17,357 nt of DNA from Clostridiales bacterium (GCA_009774735.1 VSOH01000011.1:1-17357); one strand, 5' to 3'; shown: positions 1 through 7,570, counted from the first letter of the stretch. Numbers and translations: made by a program. Notes: a model not told the origin generated them from the sequence alone.

Positions 1-1
1 C

Positions 2-598
2 CCTCGCACCATACCATTAAAAACTATAAAAAAATTGCTTAAAACGGTTTACCAGGAAAAGAACAAGTCTATGTCCGATTATCGCAAAAATGTTGTTCTT
101 CGTGATATAGCAATGTTTGAAATCATGTTTGCAACAGGCATGAGGATTTCAGAAATATGCTCTTTGAAAAATGATGATATTGACCTGAAAAACAAAGTTA
201 TTCGAGTATATGGCAAAGGCTCAAAAGAGCGACTTATTCAAATTGAGAATACGGATGTAATCAACGCACTTAAAGAGTACAAAAATCATAATCATTCAAC
301 AACTGATTATTTCTTCACAAACAAATTTGATAACAGATTATCTGAACAATCTGTCCGGTTTATGATAAATCATTATGTAAAGCTTGCCGGAATTGATATG
401 CATATAACCCCACATATGTTTCGTCATTCTTTCGCTACCCTATTGCTTGAAGAGGATGTCGATATACGGTATATTCAGCAGCTGCTTGGCCACAGTTCAA
501 TAATAACTACACAAATTTATACCCATATCAGTATGAAAAAGCAGCGTAATATTCTTGCAAAAAAGCATCCGAGAAATAAAATGGATTTATCCCTGTAA
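2..598 (+). CDS. Tyrosine recombinase/integrase, C-terminal catalytic domain (5' end outside window)
   Basis: The frame is open from the left edge, so the gene is cut by the window and 198 C-terminal residues are visible. No internal start is credible: the TTG at 35 lies within conserved sequence that continues upstream. The catalytic set of the phage-integrase/XerCD family is complete. In visible numbering these are Arg48 in ATGMRISE, Lys72 in GKGSKER, His138 and Arg141 in HMFRHS, His164 in LGHSS and the nucleophile Tyr173 in IYTHIS. The enzyme would cut and rejoin DNA at short att or inverted-repeat sites through a 3'-phosphotyrosine intermediate. The N-terminal core-binding domain is not visible. 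It is the likely integrase of the element that interrupts spoVAD, but a XerC/D-like recombinase serving an invertible region cannot be excluded. Confidence 0.9.
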   Translation, partial: PRTIPLKTIKKLLKTVYQEKNKSMSDYRKNVVLRDIAMFEIMFATGMRISEICSLKNDDIDLKNKVIRVYGKGSKERLIQIENTDVINALKEYKNHNHSTTDYFFTNKFDNRLSEQSVRFMINHYVKLAGIDMHITPHMFRHSFATLLLEEDVDIRYIQQLLGHSSIITTQIYTHISMKKQRNILAKKHPRNKMDLSL

Positions 599-790
599 AA
601 TATATAAATTTACAGTTTTAATATAGGCTATATATGTAAATTGTCAATACAAAATGCAAAACTGCACATTTTTTCGACAAAATTGTATCATTTTTATGTC
701 TTGACAAGGAAAAACAACAAAATTTTGCCTTTCGTATATATAGTGTCAAAAGATCAAAAAGGTAACACAAAAAGTTTGAATTTTTTCAAA

Positions 791-826
791 AAAATTTCCC
801 TATTCAGGAAAATGAATAGGGATTTT
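791..826 (-). terminator. Rho-independent terminator of the tnpV-like gene
   Basis: A perfect 8-bp stem (CCCTATTC at 798-805 pairing with GAATAGGG at 814-821), with extra A/T pairs and an 8-nt loop, lies just past the tnpV stop. On the minus strand the stem is followed by a run of T. The plus-strand side also has a short T-run, so it may also stop transcripts from the recombinase gene. Confidence 0.7.
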
Positions 827-831
827 GTGGG

Positions 832-1209
832 TTATTCTGTTTTATTGTAAGTAAAAATCAGTTCATCAAAGATGATTTCTCGGACCTGATTTGCGATGTT
901 ATTCATTTGCTGCACCCAGAGCATTTGGTTGTCTGCTTTGAGCTGTTCGGTTATGCCCTGCTTTTCTGCAAACTCTTTTATGAGTTGATCGTACATATCC
1001 TTTGCCTGCTTATCTATTGTTTCAAGATAATCGGCAAGAGTCATTTTACAGAGCATTGAGTAATAGATTGTTGGATGAAATTCACGCAGATAATTTGCAT
1101 GGCGGTGTCCCCATATACCTATTTCTCTTTTGGGTTGATTTGTGTCTTTGAAATCAGGATAATTCAGTCCGTCAATTTCAACATATGTAAGATTGTTTTG
1201 CACTTTCAA
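832..1209 (-). CDS. tnpV: TnpV-like transposon-encoded protein
   Basis: The 125-residue soluble protein matches the TnpV family as I recall it, both in length and in its conserved parts: a central block with IGIWGHRHANYLRE, then ITEQLKADNQMLWVQQMNNI, then a Glu/Ile-rich end. TnpV proteins occur in integrative and mobilisable elements of Clostridia; their molecular role is not established. The start is TTG at 1209, chosen because GGGAGG sits 8 nt upstream; the nearby ATG at 1216 is in another frame and stops early. The gene faces the recombinase and ends in its own terminator. It is probably cargo or an accessory gene of the element that ends inside spoVAD. Confidence 0.75.
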   Translation of the reverse strand: MKVQNNLTYVEIDGLNYPDFKDTNQPKREIGIWGHRHANYLREFHPTIYYSMLCKMTLADYLETIDKQAKDMYDQLIKEFAEKQGITEQLKADNQMLWVQQMNNIANQVREIIFDELIFTYNKTE

Positions 1210-1297
1210 GTATCATACCTCCCAGTAAATTATTTTGTGTGTAGAAAATGCGTATCACCATAAAATTTGTAAGCAGACTTTGAGAAATGGATGAGAA

Positions 1298-1354
1298 TTC
1301 TGTTTTTTGCGATAATTGCTGTACATGGGTACTGCTTTATCGCAAAAAACAGAA
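1298..1354. repeat. 57-nt near-perfect hairpin with 18-bp perfect arms
   Basis: TTCTGTTTTTTGCGATAA (1298-1315) is exactly the reverse complement of 1337-1354. The 21-nt interior pairs further: GTAC at 1321-1324 with GTAC at 1329-1332 around an ATGG loop, plus a two-pair GC step. Neither strand has the T-run of an ordinary terminator directly after the stem. It could be a recombinase or relaxase site, a cis-acting DNA end structure, or an RNA leader structure of the tnpV transcript. Confidence 0.8.
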
Positions 1355-1360
1355 AACGCC

Positions 1361-1395
1361 AAAATGATTGATGGCTCGATGCCGTTAATCATTTT
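1361..1395 (-). terminator. Imperfect hairpin with T-rich tail on the minus strand
   Basis: AAAATGATTGATGGC (1361-1375) pairs with GCCGTTAATCATTTT (1381-1395) around a 5-nt loop, 13 of 15 positions matching. Read on the minus strand it is followed by a T-rich stretch that leads into the 57-nt hairpin. It could stop transcription entering the element from truncated spoVAD; an attenuator ahead of tnpV is an alternative. Confidence 0.4.
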
Positions 1396-1508
1396 ATAAA
1401 GTTGTTCTTTAATGAAACGCTTTCAAAATTCGGATTGCACACTTAGAAAAGTAACACATCACATTTCACTCGGCGTGTTTATCGCCATTTATCAAAGTCT
1501 GAAATATC

Positions 1509-2147
1509 TTATAGTCTAAGTATAGCATCTACAGGTGCCATTGCAGCACCCATATTATTGGCATCTGTGATAGCATAATCGGTAATTGTGCCTATCTGAA
1601 CTGCTTTAATCTTAACTCCATTGCCTTTTGCTTCAAGCACTGCACTGCCGGCACCGGTAACAGTCCACTGTGATGTCGGCGGTCGCTGTCCGCCATATTC
1701 AAGCGGAAAGCGAAACTGTCTTTCGCTTGAGCAAAAATGACTTGACGTTGCAGCAACAACACAGTTTGCCCCTGCACTTATGAGCATTGAGCCGATTGAC
1801 AATGACAATGCCATAGTTGAGCAGGCACCAAAAAGCCCTATACTCGGAATTTCCAAATCCTTAAGAGCAAAAGCTGAGCCCATACACTGGTCAAGCAAAT
1901 CACCGCTGAGAACAAAGTCGACCTTATCTGAGCTTCTGCTTGCAGAATTAAGTGCTCTGATTATAGCATCGTGCAGCATTGCGGATTCGGCAAGCTCAAA
2001 AGACTGCTGCCCCATTGTTGTATCTTCAAAAATCGCATCAAAATCCTCGGCAAGGGGACCTTCGCCCTCTTTTTTTCCGGCTACTCCTGCACTGCCGATT
2101 ATTACAGGAGGCTTATCAAAAAACATTGTTTTTCCTTTTTTGTGCAT
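1509..2147 (-). pseudogene. spoVAD: spoVAD, 3'-truncated at the mobile-element junction
   Basis: The product starts as a typical SpoVAD: KPPVIIGSAGVAG near the N-terminus, SGDLLDQ with Asp83, GLFGACST with Cys109, TSSHFCSSERQFRFPLEYGG, and PPTSQWTVTGAG near 156-167. SpoVAD has a thiolase/KAS-III-like fold and binds dipicolinic acid as part of the SpoVA machinery that loads DPA into the forespore. The frame ends at residue 212, directly after NMGAAMAP plus a few unrelated residues. The family is about 340 residues long, so roughly the last 125 are missing and flanking DNA is element-like. The ATG at 2147 has GAGGTG 7 nt upstream, and that site lies in a hairpin arm. spoVAC does not precede it, unlike the usual spoVA operon. 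The gene is dead unless the element excises precisely or the truncated form is active; the latter is unlikely. Confidence 0.85.
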
Positions 2148-2151
2148 AATA

Positions 2152-2184
2152 AAACACCTCGGTTATATTTTAACCAAGGTGTTT
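2152..2184 (-). promoter_or_regulatory. Hairpin enclosing the spoVAD ribosome-binding site
   Basis: Bases 2152-2165 pair with 2171-2184 (one mismatch, 5-nt loop). On the minus strand the 3' arm contains GAGGTG, the Shine-Dalgarno of spoVAD, and ends in TTTT. It may be a terminator for the upstream membrane-protein gene that overlaps the spoVAD leader, or a structure that lowers spoVAD translation on read-through transcripts. The short T-run leaves both open. Confidence 0.55.
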
Positions 2185-2225
2185 AAAAATAATATAAATG
2201 AATGATGCCATAATTTGGTTTTAAT

Positions 2226-2996
2226 TCAACTGAATGATACTTCGCTGCGGTAATCATAAAAATCCAAAGCTTTAACTTCACTGTCAAAGGAGTATGTAAA
2301 ATACCTGATAGTGGCAATATATGTACCATTCGGCAGTATTTTTTTCAATTCAATTTTTTGTACGCCTCCGCCGGGCGGAATAAAATCAGATTCATAAATC
2401 ACATCATCATCAATAAGTATTTGAATCACAACGTAATATGGATTTATTTTTTGATTTGAAAAAGAATAATTTTGCAAACGCTGATTTGCTTTAAAGGTAA
2501 TATCTGACTGCTGCGGCACTTCAAAACTCACGTTTTTTGTATCAATATGCTGTTTGGTTGTCATATTATACGGCAGAACAATTTCTTCTTTTATCCGGCT
2601 CTCATTTTTTATATTCTGAGCAAAAGCACCCGAATAATCGGTTAAACAAAATGCCATCAGTACTGCGATTGATATAATTGCTGAAAAATATAAAAGCAAA
2701 AACAAAGCATTGCTTTTTTTTATAACGGCAAACTCATTATCACCAAGCTGAATATAACCTGTGCTGCTGTAAAGTATTGAATAATCCAGTGAATAGGCAG
2801 GCAGTCTGCAGCCTCTGCATTTAATATCACCAAGTATGTTTTTGCCTTTACCTATCTGGCATACAACATGAAACCCTGTCGGATAAAGAGCTCTCATCTG
2901 TGCACGGCTATAGCAGCCAAGGGTTACGGAATTAATACCTGTGGCAACAAATTCACTTTCATAATTATCATTATCTGCATATAAAAATTCCTTCAC
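2226..2996 (-). CDS. Unrecognised single-pass membrane protein with extracytoplasmic beta-rich domain
   Basis: The 256-residue protein is not assigned to a named family. Residues 1-95 are soluble and include a CRGC pair (60-63). A hydrophobic segment at about 97-117 is the only membrane span. The remaining 140 residues look beta-rich. The block VIQILIDDDVIYESDFIPPG followed by a Gly-Thr-Tyr turn resembles small Ig-like domains common in uncharacterised Clostridia surface proteins; that is a pattern-level resemblance only. The start is GTG at 2996 with GGTGAT just upstream. A TATAAT-like hexamer at 3012-3017 would give a very short leader, so the promoter is uncertain. It lies between the GH13 terminator and spoVAD, where a spoVA gene might be expected, but it resembles no SpoVA protein. 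Confidence 0.7.
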   Translation of the reverse strand: MKEFLYADNDNYESEFVATGINSVTLGCYSRAQMRALYPTGFHVVCQIGKGKNILGDIKCRGCRLPAYSLDYSILYSSTGYIQLGDNEFAVIKKSNALFLLLYFSAIISIAVLMAFCLTDYSGAFAQNIKNESRIKEEIVLPYNMTTKQHIDTKNVSFEVPQQSDITFKANQRLQNYSFSNQKINPYYVVIQILIDDDVIYESDFIPPGGGVQKIELKKILPNGTYIATIRYFTYSFDSEVKALDFYDYRSEVSFS

Positions 2997-3041
2997 TTAA
3001 ATCACCAGAAAATTATATGCAATAAAGTCAGTATTAATAAC

Positions 3042-3073
3042 AAAAGACCTGACTATTGTTAGTCAAGTCTTTT
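3042..3073 (-). terminator. Terminator of the glgP-GH13 operon, overlapping the GH13 stop codon
   Basis: AAAAGACCTGACTA (3042-3055) pairs with TAGTCAAGTCTTTT (3060-3073), one mismatch and a 4-nt loop. On the minus strand the stem ends in TTTTGTTATT. The upstream arm includes the last codons of the GH13 gene and its stop codon sits in the stem-loop. Confidence 0.75.
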
Positions 3074-4927
3074 ACTGAGCAATGTATAGCGCTTTGGAGG
3101 CAGGATTATAATTCCATTTTTGCAATCAAAATCGAAATGACCATAGGAACTGTTCCACTTGCTGTCAACAAAAATATTCACCTGCTCATCACTGTTATTG
3201 ACAGCTACAAGCATTGCTTCGCTATCCGTATATCTTTCATATGCAATAGCAGCGCCGTCACAGAAAACCCGGTTAAACGCACCCTCTGCAAATGCCTTTG
3301 AGGAACGCCTTATCCAGCCAAGCCGCTTATACCACAAAAGCAGCTCTTTGTTTTGATGGTCCCAGGTCATACAGGCTCTGTTGAAGGGATCCTTCATTCC
3401 CTGCATACCAATTTCATCTCCATAATAAATCGAAGGAACACCGGGCAGAGTAAACTGAATCAGACTCGCCATTTTCATCATTGAAATGCCCTTCAGATAA
3501 TCGTAATCTGACAGCTTGTTGTGTATATGCTGCCACGCTCTGTCCCTGCCGTTATTATCGGGTCCTGCAAGCCTCGTTATTGCTCTTTCGGTATCGTGTG
3601 TGCCGATATGATTCATTAAAACATTAAGTACCTGAGGAGGATAGCTTTCAACAATATCCATTATTGAATCAAAGAAATATTCACCATGACCGAAACGCAC
3701 AAAATTCAGAATGGCATCAGCAAAAGGATAATTCATTACCGAATCGAGCTGTTGCCCAAGAAGATATCTTCTTCTTTCACCATAGGCAAATTTGTTTGTT
3801 GCATTTTCCCAGACTTCGCCGATAATTACGGCATCCTTATTTTCAGCCTTAACAGCCTTTCTCAAATCGTCAAGAAAAACATCAGGCAGTTCATCAGCAA
3901 CATCAAGTCGCCAGCCTGCTATACCGCACCTGAGCCATTTACGAAGAATACCATCCCTGCCGCAGATATACTGACGGTAGCTTTCATCCTCCTCAATAAC
4001 CTCTGGAAGCAGTTTTATACCCCACCAGGCATGATAATTATCAGGATAATCAATAAATTTATACCAACTGAAATAAGGGCTTTCCTTGCTATTGTAAGCT
4101 CCGAGATTTTTGTAATGACTGTACATATTGAAATATTTGCTGTCACAGCCTGTATGACTGAATACACCATCAAGAATTATGGATATACCATACTTATCCT
4201 TAGCTGTTTTGCAAAGGGATTTAAGGTCATTCTCGCTGCCGAGAAGGCTGTCAATTTTTTCATAGTCAGCAGTATCATATCTGTGATTTGAATGTGATTC
4301 AAAAACAGGGTTTATATAAATACAGCTTACACCTAAATCTGCAATATATCCAAGTTTTTCTTCAATTCCCTTTAAATCTCCACCGAAAAAATCATTATTC
4401 CAGATTCCATTCATCTGCTCTTCTTTCCAGAATGGCTCATCACCCCATTCACGCATTACACGTGCTGAAGGAACATTAACCTTTTCACTGCCTGAATTAT
4501 AAAACCTGTCGGGAAAAATCTGATAAATTATACCACCCTTTAAAAAACCAGGCGTTTTGAAATTTTTGTCATAAACAGTCTGCTGAAATTCATTGCCCTG
4601 TGCATTAAATTCACCTTTTCCGAAACCGGTATTTTTAATAAAGGTTTTACCCCAGGGTGTATCAAGCTCAAAATGATAAAAATAAAGCCCTTCAGTAGTT
4701 GCATTGAAATGAAGCTCCCAGTATTCATAATCATTACCGCACATTCCTGCCCAGAACATACCATAATAAGCCGTGCTTTCACACTCACCCTCTTTGGTAA
4801 CGGCAAGTGTTGCACAGCTGCATTTCAAATCCCTCGGAACTGTTATGCGAAATTTGCATTCTTCATCAGTTGCAAGAGCGGATACTATTGATTTGTACGA
4901 TGTATCTCTTGAATCAAATAATACCAT
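3059..4927 (-). CDS. GH13 alpha-glucan hydrolase (neopullulanase / maltogenic amylase-like), cytosolic
   Basis: The 622-residue protein has an N-terminal beta-sandwich of about 125 residues, then a (beta/alpha)8 barrel starting at GGIIYQIFPDRFYN (131-144), and a C-terminal beta domain from about 540. The GH13 signature regions are present: ILDGVFSHTG (251-260), GWRLDVADE with nucleophile Asp342, IIGEVWE with acid/base Glu371, and GTHDTER with Asp445. There is no signal peptide, so it acts in the cytoplasm. Sequence style and N-terminal domain fit the neopullulanase/cyclomaltodextrinase group, which hydrolyses short or branched maltodextrins; exact specificity cannot be read. ATG at 4927 follows GAGGA. 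It is downstream of glgP with a 53-nt gap holding a strong hairpin, so the two enzymes probably degrade glycogen or imported maltodextrins together. Confidence 0.92.
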   Translation of the reverse strand: MVLFDSRDTSYKSIVSALATDEECKFRITVPRDLKCSCATLAVTKEGECESTAYYGMFWAGMCGNDYEYWELHFNATTEGLYFYHFELDTPWGKTFIKNTGFGKGEFNAQGNEFQQTVYDKNFKTPGFLKGGIIYQIFPDRFYNSGSEKVNVPSARVMREWGDEPFWKEEQMNGIWNNDFFGGDLKGIEEKLGYIADLGVSCIYINPVFESHSNHRYDTADYEKIDSLLGSENDLKSLCKTAKDKYGISIILDGVFSHTGCDSKYFNMYSHYKNLGAYNSKESPYFSWYKFIDYPDNYHAWWGIKLLPEVIEEDESYRQYICGRDGILRKWLRCGIAGWRLDVADELPDVFLDDLRKAVKAENKDAVIIGEVWENATNKFAYGERRRYLLGQQLDSVMNYPFADAILNFVRFGHGEYFFDSIMDIVESYPPQVLNVLMNHIGTHDTERAITRLAGPDNNGRDRAWQHIHNKLSDYDYLKGISMMKMASLIQFTLPGVPSIYYGDEIGMQGMKDPFNRACMTWDHQNKELLLWYKRLGWIRRSSKAFAEGAFNRVFCDGAAIAYERYTDSEAMLVAVNNSDEQVNIFVDSKWNSSYGHFDFDCKNGIIILPPKRYTLLSKRLD

Positions 4928-4943
4928 AATTCCTCATATACAA

Positions 4944-4975
4944 CTTGCCAAAAGGGAACAGTCCCTTTTGGCAAG
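4944..4975 (-). terminator. Perfect 14-bp intercistronic hairpin between glgP and the GH13 gene
   Basis: CTTGCCAAAAGGGA (4944-4957) is perfectly complementary to 4962-4975 with a 4-nt ACAG loop. No T-run follows on the minus strand, so complete termination is doubtful. A partial terminator or an mRNA-stabilising structure that makes glgP more abundant than the GH13 message fits better. Confidence 0.55.
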
Positions 4976-4980
4976 AATAA

Positions 4981-7515
4981 TTACTTAGATTTTTTTGTTG
5001 CTTTCTTAGCTGCTGTTTTCTTTTCAGTCTTTACAGCCTTTTTAGGAGCAGACTTTTTTTCTGCCTTAGGAGCCATAGGTGCTGATTTTTTAACAGTCTT
5101 AGGCTTATCGGCAGCAAACACAACAGGCTTTGTATGCCAGATGTCATTTGCGTAATCCATAATTGAACGGTCCGCACTGAACACACCTGCACCACTAATG
5201 TTCATAAGTGACATTTTTGCAAAACGCTCTTTATCCCTGTAAACCTCAGCGGAGAACTGCTGTGCCTTCTGATAGTCGGCAAAATCTGCAAGTGCCATAT
5301 ACTGGTCAACATTCATAAGTGAAGATGAAATCTCACCAAAACTCTTGCCGTTAACACCATTATTTATGAAATCAACAGCATTCTTTAACACCTCATTATT
5401 TTCAAGGTATTTCTTTGGATTGTAGCCATTTCTCTTAAGCTGCTCAACCTCAGGTGTTGTCATACCAAAGATAAAGATATTATCCTCGCCGACGGCATCA
5501 AAAATTTCAACATTTGCACCATCCATTGTACCAAGAGTAACTGCACCATTTAACATAAGCTTCATATTACCTGTGCCTGATGCTTCGGTACCTGCAAGTG
5601 AAATCTGCTCGCTTATATCTGCTGCAGGCATAAGTGCCTCAGCAAGAGAAACATTATAGTCCTCCATAAACACAATCTTAATTCTGCCCTTAACATCAGG
5701 GTCATTATTTACGACCTTTGCAAGTGCATCAATAAGCTCAATAATTTTTTTAGCCATAAAGTAGCCCGGAGCAGCTTTAGACGCAAAGATATAAGTTCTC
5801 GGCTCAAAATCCATCTTCGGATTCGCCTTGAGCATCTGATACTCTGCAATAATATTAAGAACATTAAGCTGCTGACGCTTATATTCATGAAGTCTTTTAA
5901 CCTGAACATCAAAAATTGATTCAGGGTCAAGAACAATACCATTTCTCTTTTTAACAATTTCAGCAAATCGTTTTTTATTGGCAAGCTTGATACCGCTGAT
6001 TCTGTCAAGAACCTGCTTATCATCCTTATAGTCACGAAGCTTTAACAACTCGTCGCTCTTGGTAATAAAGCCGTCACCGATAAGCTCTGTAATGAACTTA
6101 GTAAGCTCTGGGTTTGACTGACAAATCCATCTTCTGAAAGCAATACCGTTTGTTACATTTTTGAATTTATCAGGCGTAATTGTATAGAAATCATTAAATA
6201 CAGTATCCTTTAAAATCTCACTGTGAAGAGCAGACACACCATTAACCGAATGAGAGCCGGCCACACAGAGATTAGCCATTCTTACTATACCGCCTGAAAC
6301 GATTGCCATTCGCTCAACCTTATCTGCATCATGAGTAACACCCCATACATATGCTCTGAAACGATTGTCAATTTCCTTCGTAATTTCATATATACGCGGA
6401 AGAAGTCGTCTGTATAAATCCTCACTCCAGCACTCAAGTGCTTCTTTCATTACGGTATGATTTGTATAAGCTACTGTATTGGTAACAATATTCCATGCAG
6501 CATCCCAGCTATATCCGCACTCATCAAGCATAATTCTCATAAGCTCCGGAATTGCCATTGTGGGATGTGTATCATTGATATGAATTGCAACCTTATCAGG
6601 AAGATTGTCAAGCGTGCCGTAGCGTGTTAAGTGACGCTTGATGATATCCTGAATTGAAGCAGAAACAAGGAAATACTGCTGACGGAGTCTGAGAGATTTA
6701 CCCTCCTGTGTATTATCTGCAGGATAAAGAACCTTTGAAATAGCCTCAGCCATAGCAGACTGCTCCATAGCCTTAACATAAGAGCCTGAATTAAACAGAC
6801 CCATATCAAGCTCAGGCTTTCTTGCCGCCCATAGTCTTAATCTTGAAACGCCCTTGCCCTTACCTGAAACATACATATCATAAGGCACTGCTGTAACAGT
6901 ATTACAATCCCTGTGCTCAACGTGGTGATAGTCACCATCCCAACTGTCTTCAATCCAGCCTTCAAAATTAACCTGACAGGATCTCTCCTCACGCGGAACA
7001 AGCCATACTTCACCGCCCAGAAGCCAGAAATCAGGCAGCTCTGTCTGCCAGCCGTCAACAAGCTTCTGCTTGAAGATACCTGCCTCATAGCGGATAGAAT
7101 AGCCCATTGACTGGAATCCATTTGTTGCAAGTCCGTCAAGATAGCAGGCTGCAAGTCTGCCGAGTCCGCCGTTACCTAAGCCGGCATCAATTTCTTCATC
7201 ATAAAGTCTGTCAAGCTTAACATCAAAAGCCTTGAGTGCCTCATCAAAGGTATCAACAAGGTCAAGATTATAAAGGTTGTTCTTAAGTGAACGACCCATT
7301 AAAAACTCCATACAAAGGTAATAAATTTCCTTTGAGTCCTGTCCCTTAGCTTCAGAACGAAACTCACTGTTCATTTCGGAAAGCTTATCTCTTACAATCA
7401 TAGATACAGCCTTATAATACTGCTCATTTGTTGCAGTTTTAGGATCGACACCAAAGAAATGGCTCAGCTTGTCACTAACAGCTTTCTTAGCCTGAGCAAC
7501 AGTCATTTTTTTCAT
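4981..7515 (-). CDS. glgP: Glycogen/maltodextrin phosphorylase with a basic C-terminal tail
   Basis: This GT35 enzyme releases glucose-1-phosphate from alpha-1,4-glucans with PLP and phosphate in the cytosol. Family motifs are in order: GLGNGGLGRLAACYLDG (112-128), HINDTHP (312-318), KRLHEYKRQ (540-548) and EASGTGNMK, where Lys652 is the PLP lysine. The catalytic body is full length (about 800 residues). Residues about 803-844 add a low-complexity tail of Lys, Ala and Pro (repeated KKSAP, KKA, KKAT) not normal for the family. The tail is in frame up to the stop, so it is not an assembly fusion with another gene. ATG at 7515 has GGAGGA 5 nt upstream and a sigma-A-type promoter lies within 85 nt. 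The GH13 gene follows in the same operon. Confidence 0.97.
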   Translation of the reverse strand: MKKMTVAQAKKAVSDKLSHFFGVDPKTATNEQYYKAVSMIVRDKLSEMNSEFRSEAKGQDSKEIYYLCMEFLMGRSLKNNLYNLDLVDTFDEALKAFDVKLDRLYDEEIDAGLGNGGLGRLAACYLDGLATNGFQSMGYSIRYEAGIFKQKLVDGWQTELPDFWLLGGEVWLVPREERSCQVNFEGWIEDSWDGDYHHVEHRDCNTVTAVPYDMYVSGKGKGVSRLRLWAARKPELDMGLFNSGSYVKAMEQSAMAEAISKVLYPADNTQEGKSLRLRQQYFLVSASIQDIIKRHLTRYGTLDNLPDKVAIHINDTHPTMAIPELMRIMLDECGYSWDAAWNIVTNTVAYTNHTVMKEALECWSEDLYRRLLPRIYEITKEIDNRFRAYVWGVTHDADKVERMAIVSGGIVRMANLCVAGSHSVNGVSALHSEILKDTVFNDFYTITPDKFKNVTNGIAFRRWICQSNPELTKFITELIGDGFITKSDELLKLRDYKDDKQVLDRISGIKLANKKRFAEIVKKRNGIVLDPESIFDVQVKRLHEYKRQQLNVLNIIAEYQMLKANPKMDFEPRTYIFASKAAPGYFMAKKIIELIDALAKVVNNDPDVKGRIKIVFMEDYNVSLAEALMPAADISEQISLAGTEASGTGNMKLMLNGAVTLGTMDGANVEIFDAVGEDNIFIFGMTTPEVEQLKRNGYNPKKYLENNEVLKNAVDFINNGVNGKSFGEISSSLMNVDQYMALADFADYQKAQQFSAEVYRDKERFAKMSLMNISGAGVFSADRSIMDYANDIWHTKPVVFAADKPKTVKKSAPMAPKAEKKSAPKKAVKTEKKTAAKKATKKSK

Positions 7516-7570
7516 ACAAATCCTCCAAATTATATTAAAAATTTCAATTAATTAGACATTCGCTTTGTAC

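Larger units (their letters stand above)
1210..1508. other. Non-coding end of the element between tnpV and the spoVAD break
   Basis: About 300 nt with no convincing protein gene. It holds the Shine-Dalgarno site of tnpV (1218-1223), a 57-nt hairpin (1298-1354), an imperfect hairpin (1361-1395), and a featureless stretch at 1400-1508 that should contain the recombination (att) site. No clear sigma-A promoter for tnpV was found. Confidence 0.5.
1..1530. mobile_element. Right end of an integrative element abutting a truncated spoVAD
   Basis: This segment carries a tyrosine recombinase gene (partial) and a tnpV-like gene, followed by non-coding DNA with two hairpins. It ends where the spoVAD frame loses its homology, near 1509-1530. 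The left end of the element is outside the window. The exact boundary cannot be fixed without an uninterrupted spoVAD locus; it is placed after the codons for NMGAAMAP of SpoVAD. TnpV-type proteins are known from integrative and conjugative or mobilisable elements of Clostridia, which supports mobility. That the recombinase and tnpV belong to the same element is inferred from adjacency. It could also be a decayed remnant rather than an intact element. Confidence 0.6.

Noticed and set aside
599..650. 8-bp inverted repeat (607-614 with 635-642) after the recombinase stop as terminator or att site
   Set aside because: A/T-only short arms with a 20-nt loop in very AT-rich DNA; no better than chance.
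641..850. 69-codon plus-strand frame starting with TTG, between the recombinase and tnpV
   Set aside because: No ribosome-binding site, low-complexity Lys/Phe/Asn composition, and it runs through the tnpV terminator.
1409..1459. Tiny minus-strand frame of 16 codons in the element end, like a leader peptide
   Set aside because: No convincing ribosome-binding site and too short to distinguish from chance.
1780..2205. 141-codon plus-strand frame opposite spoVAD
   Set aside because: Antisense shadow; it passes through the hairpin and has no ribosome site.
3686..4291. 201-codon plus-strand frame opposite the GH13 gene
   Set aside because: Antisense shadow of the catalytic barrel, no protein-like features.
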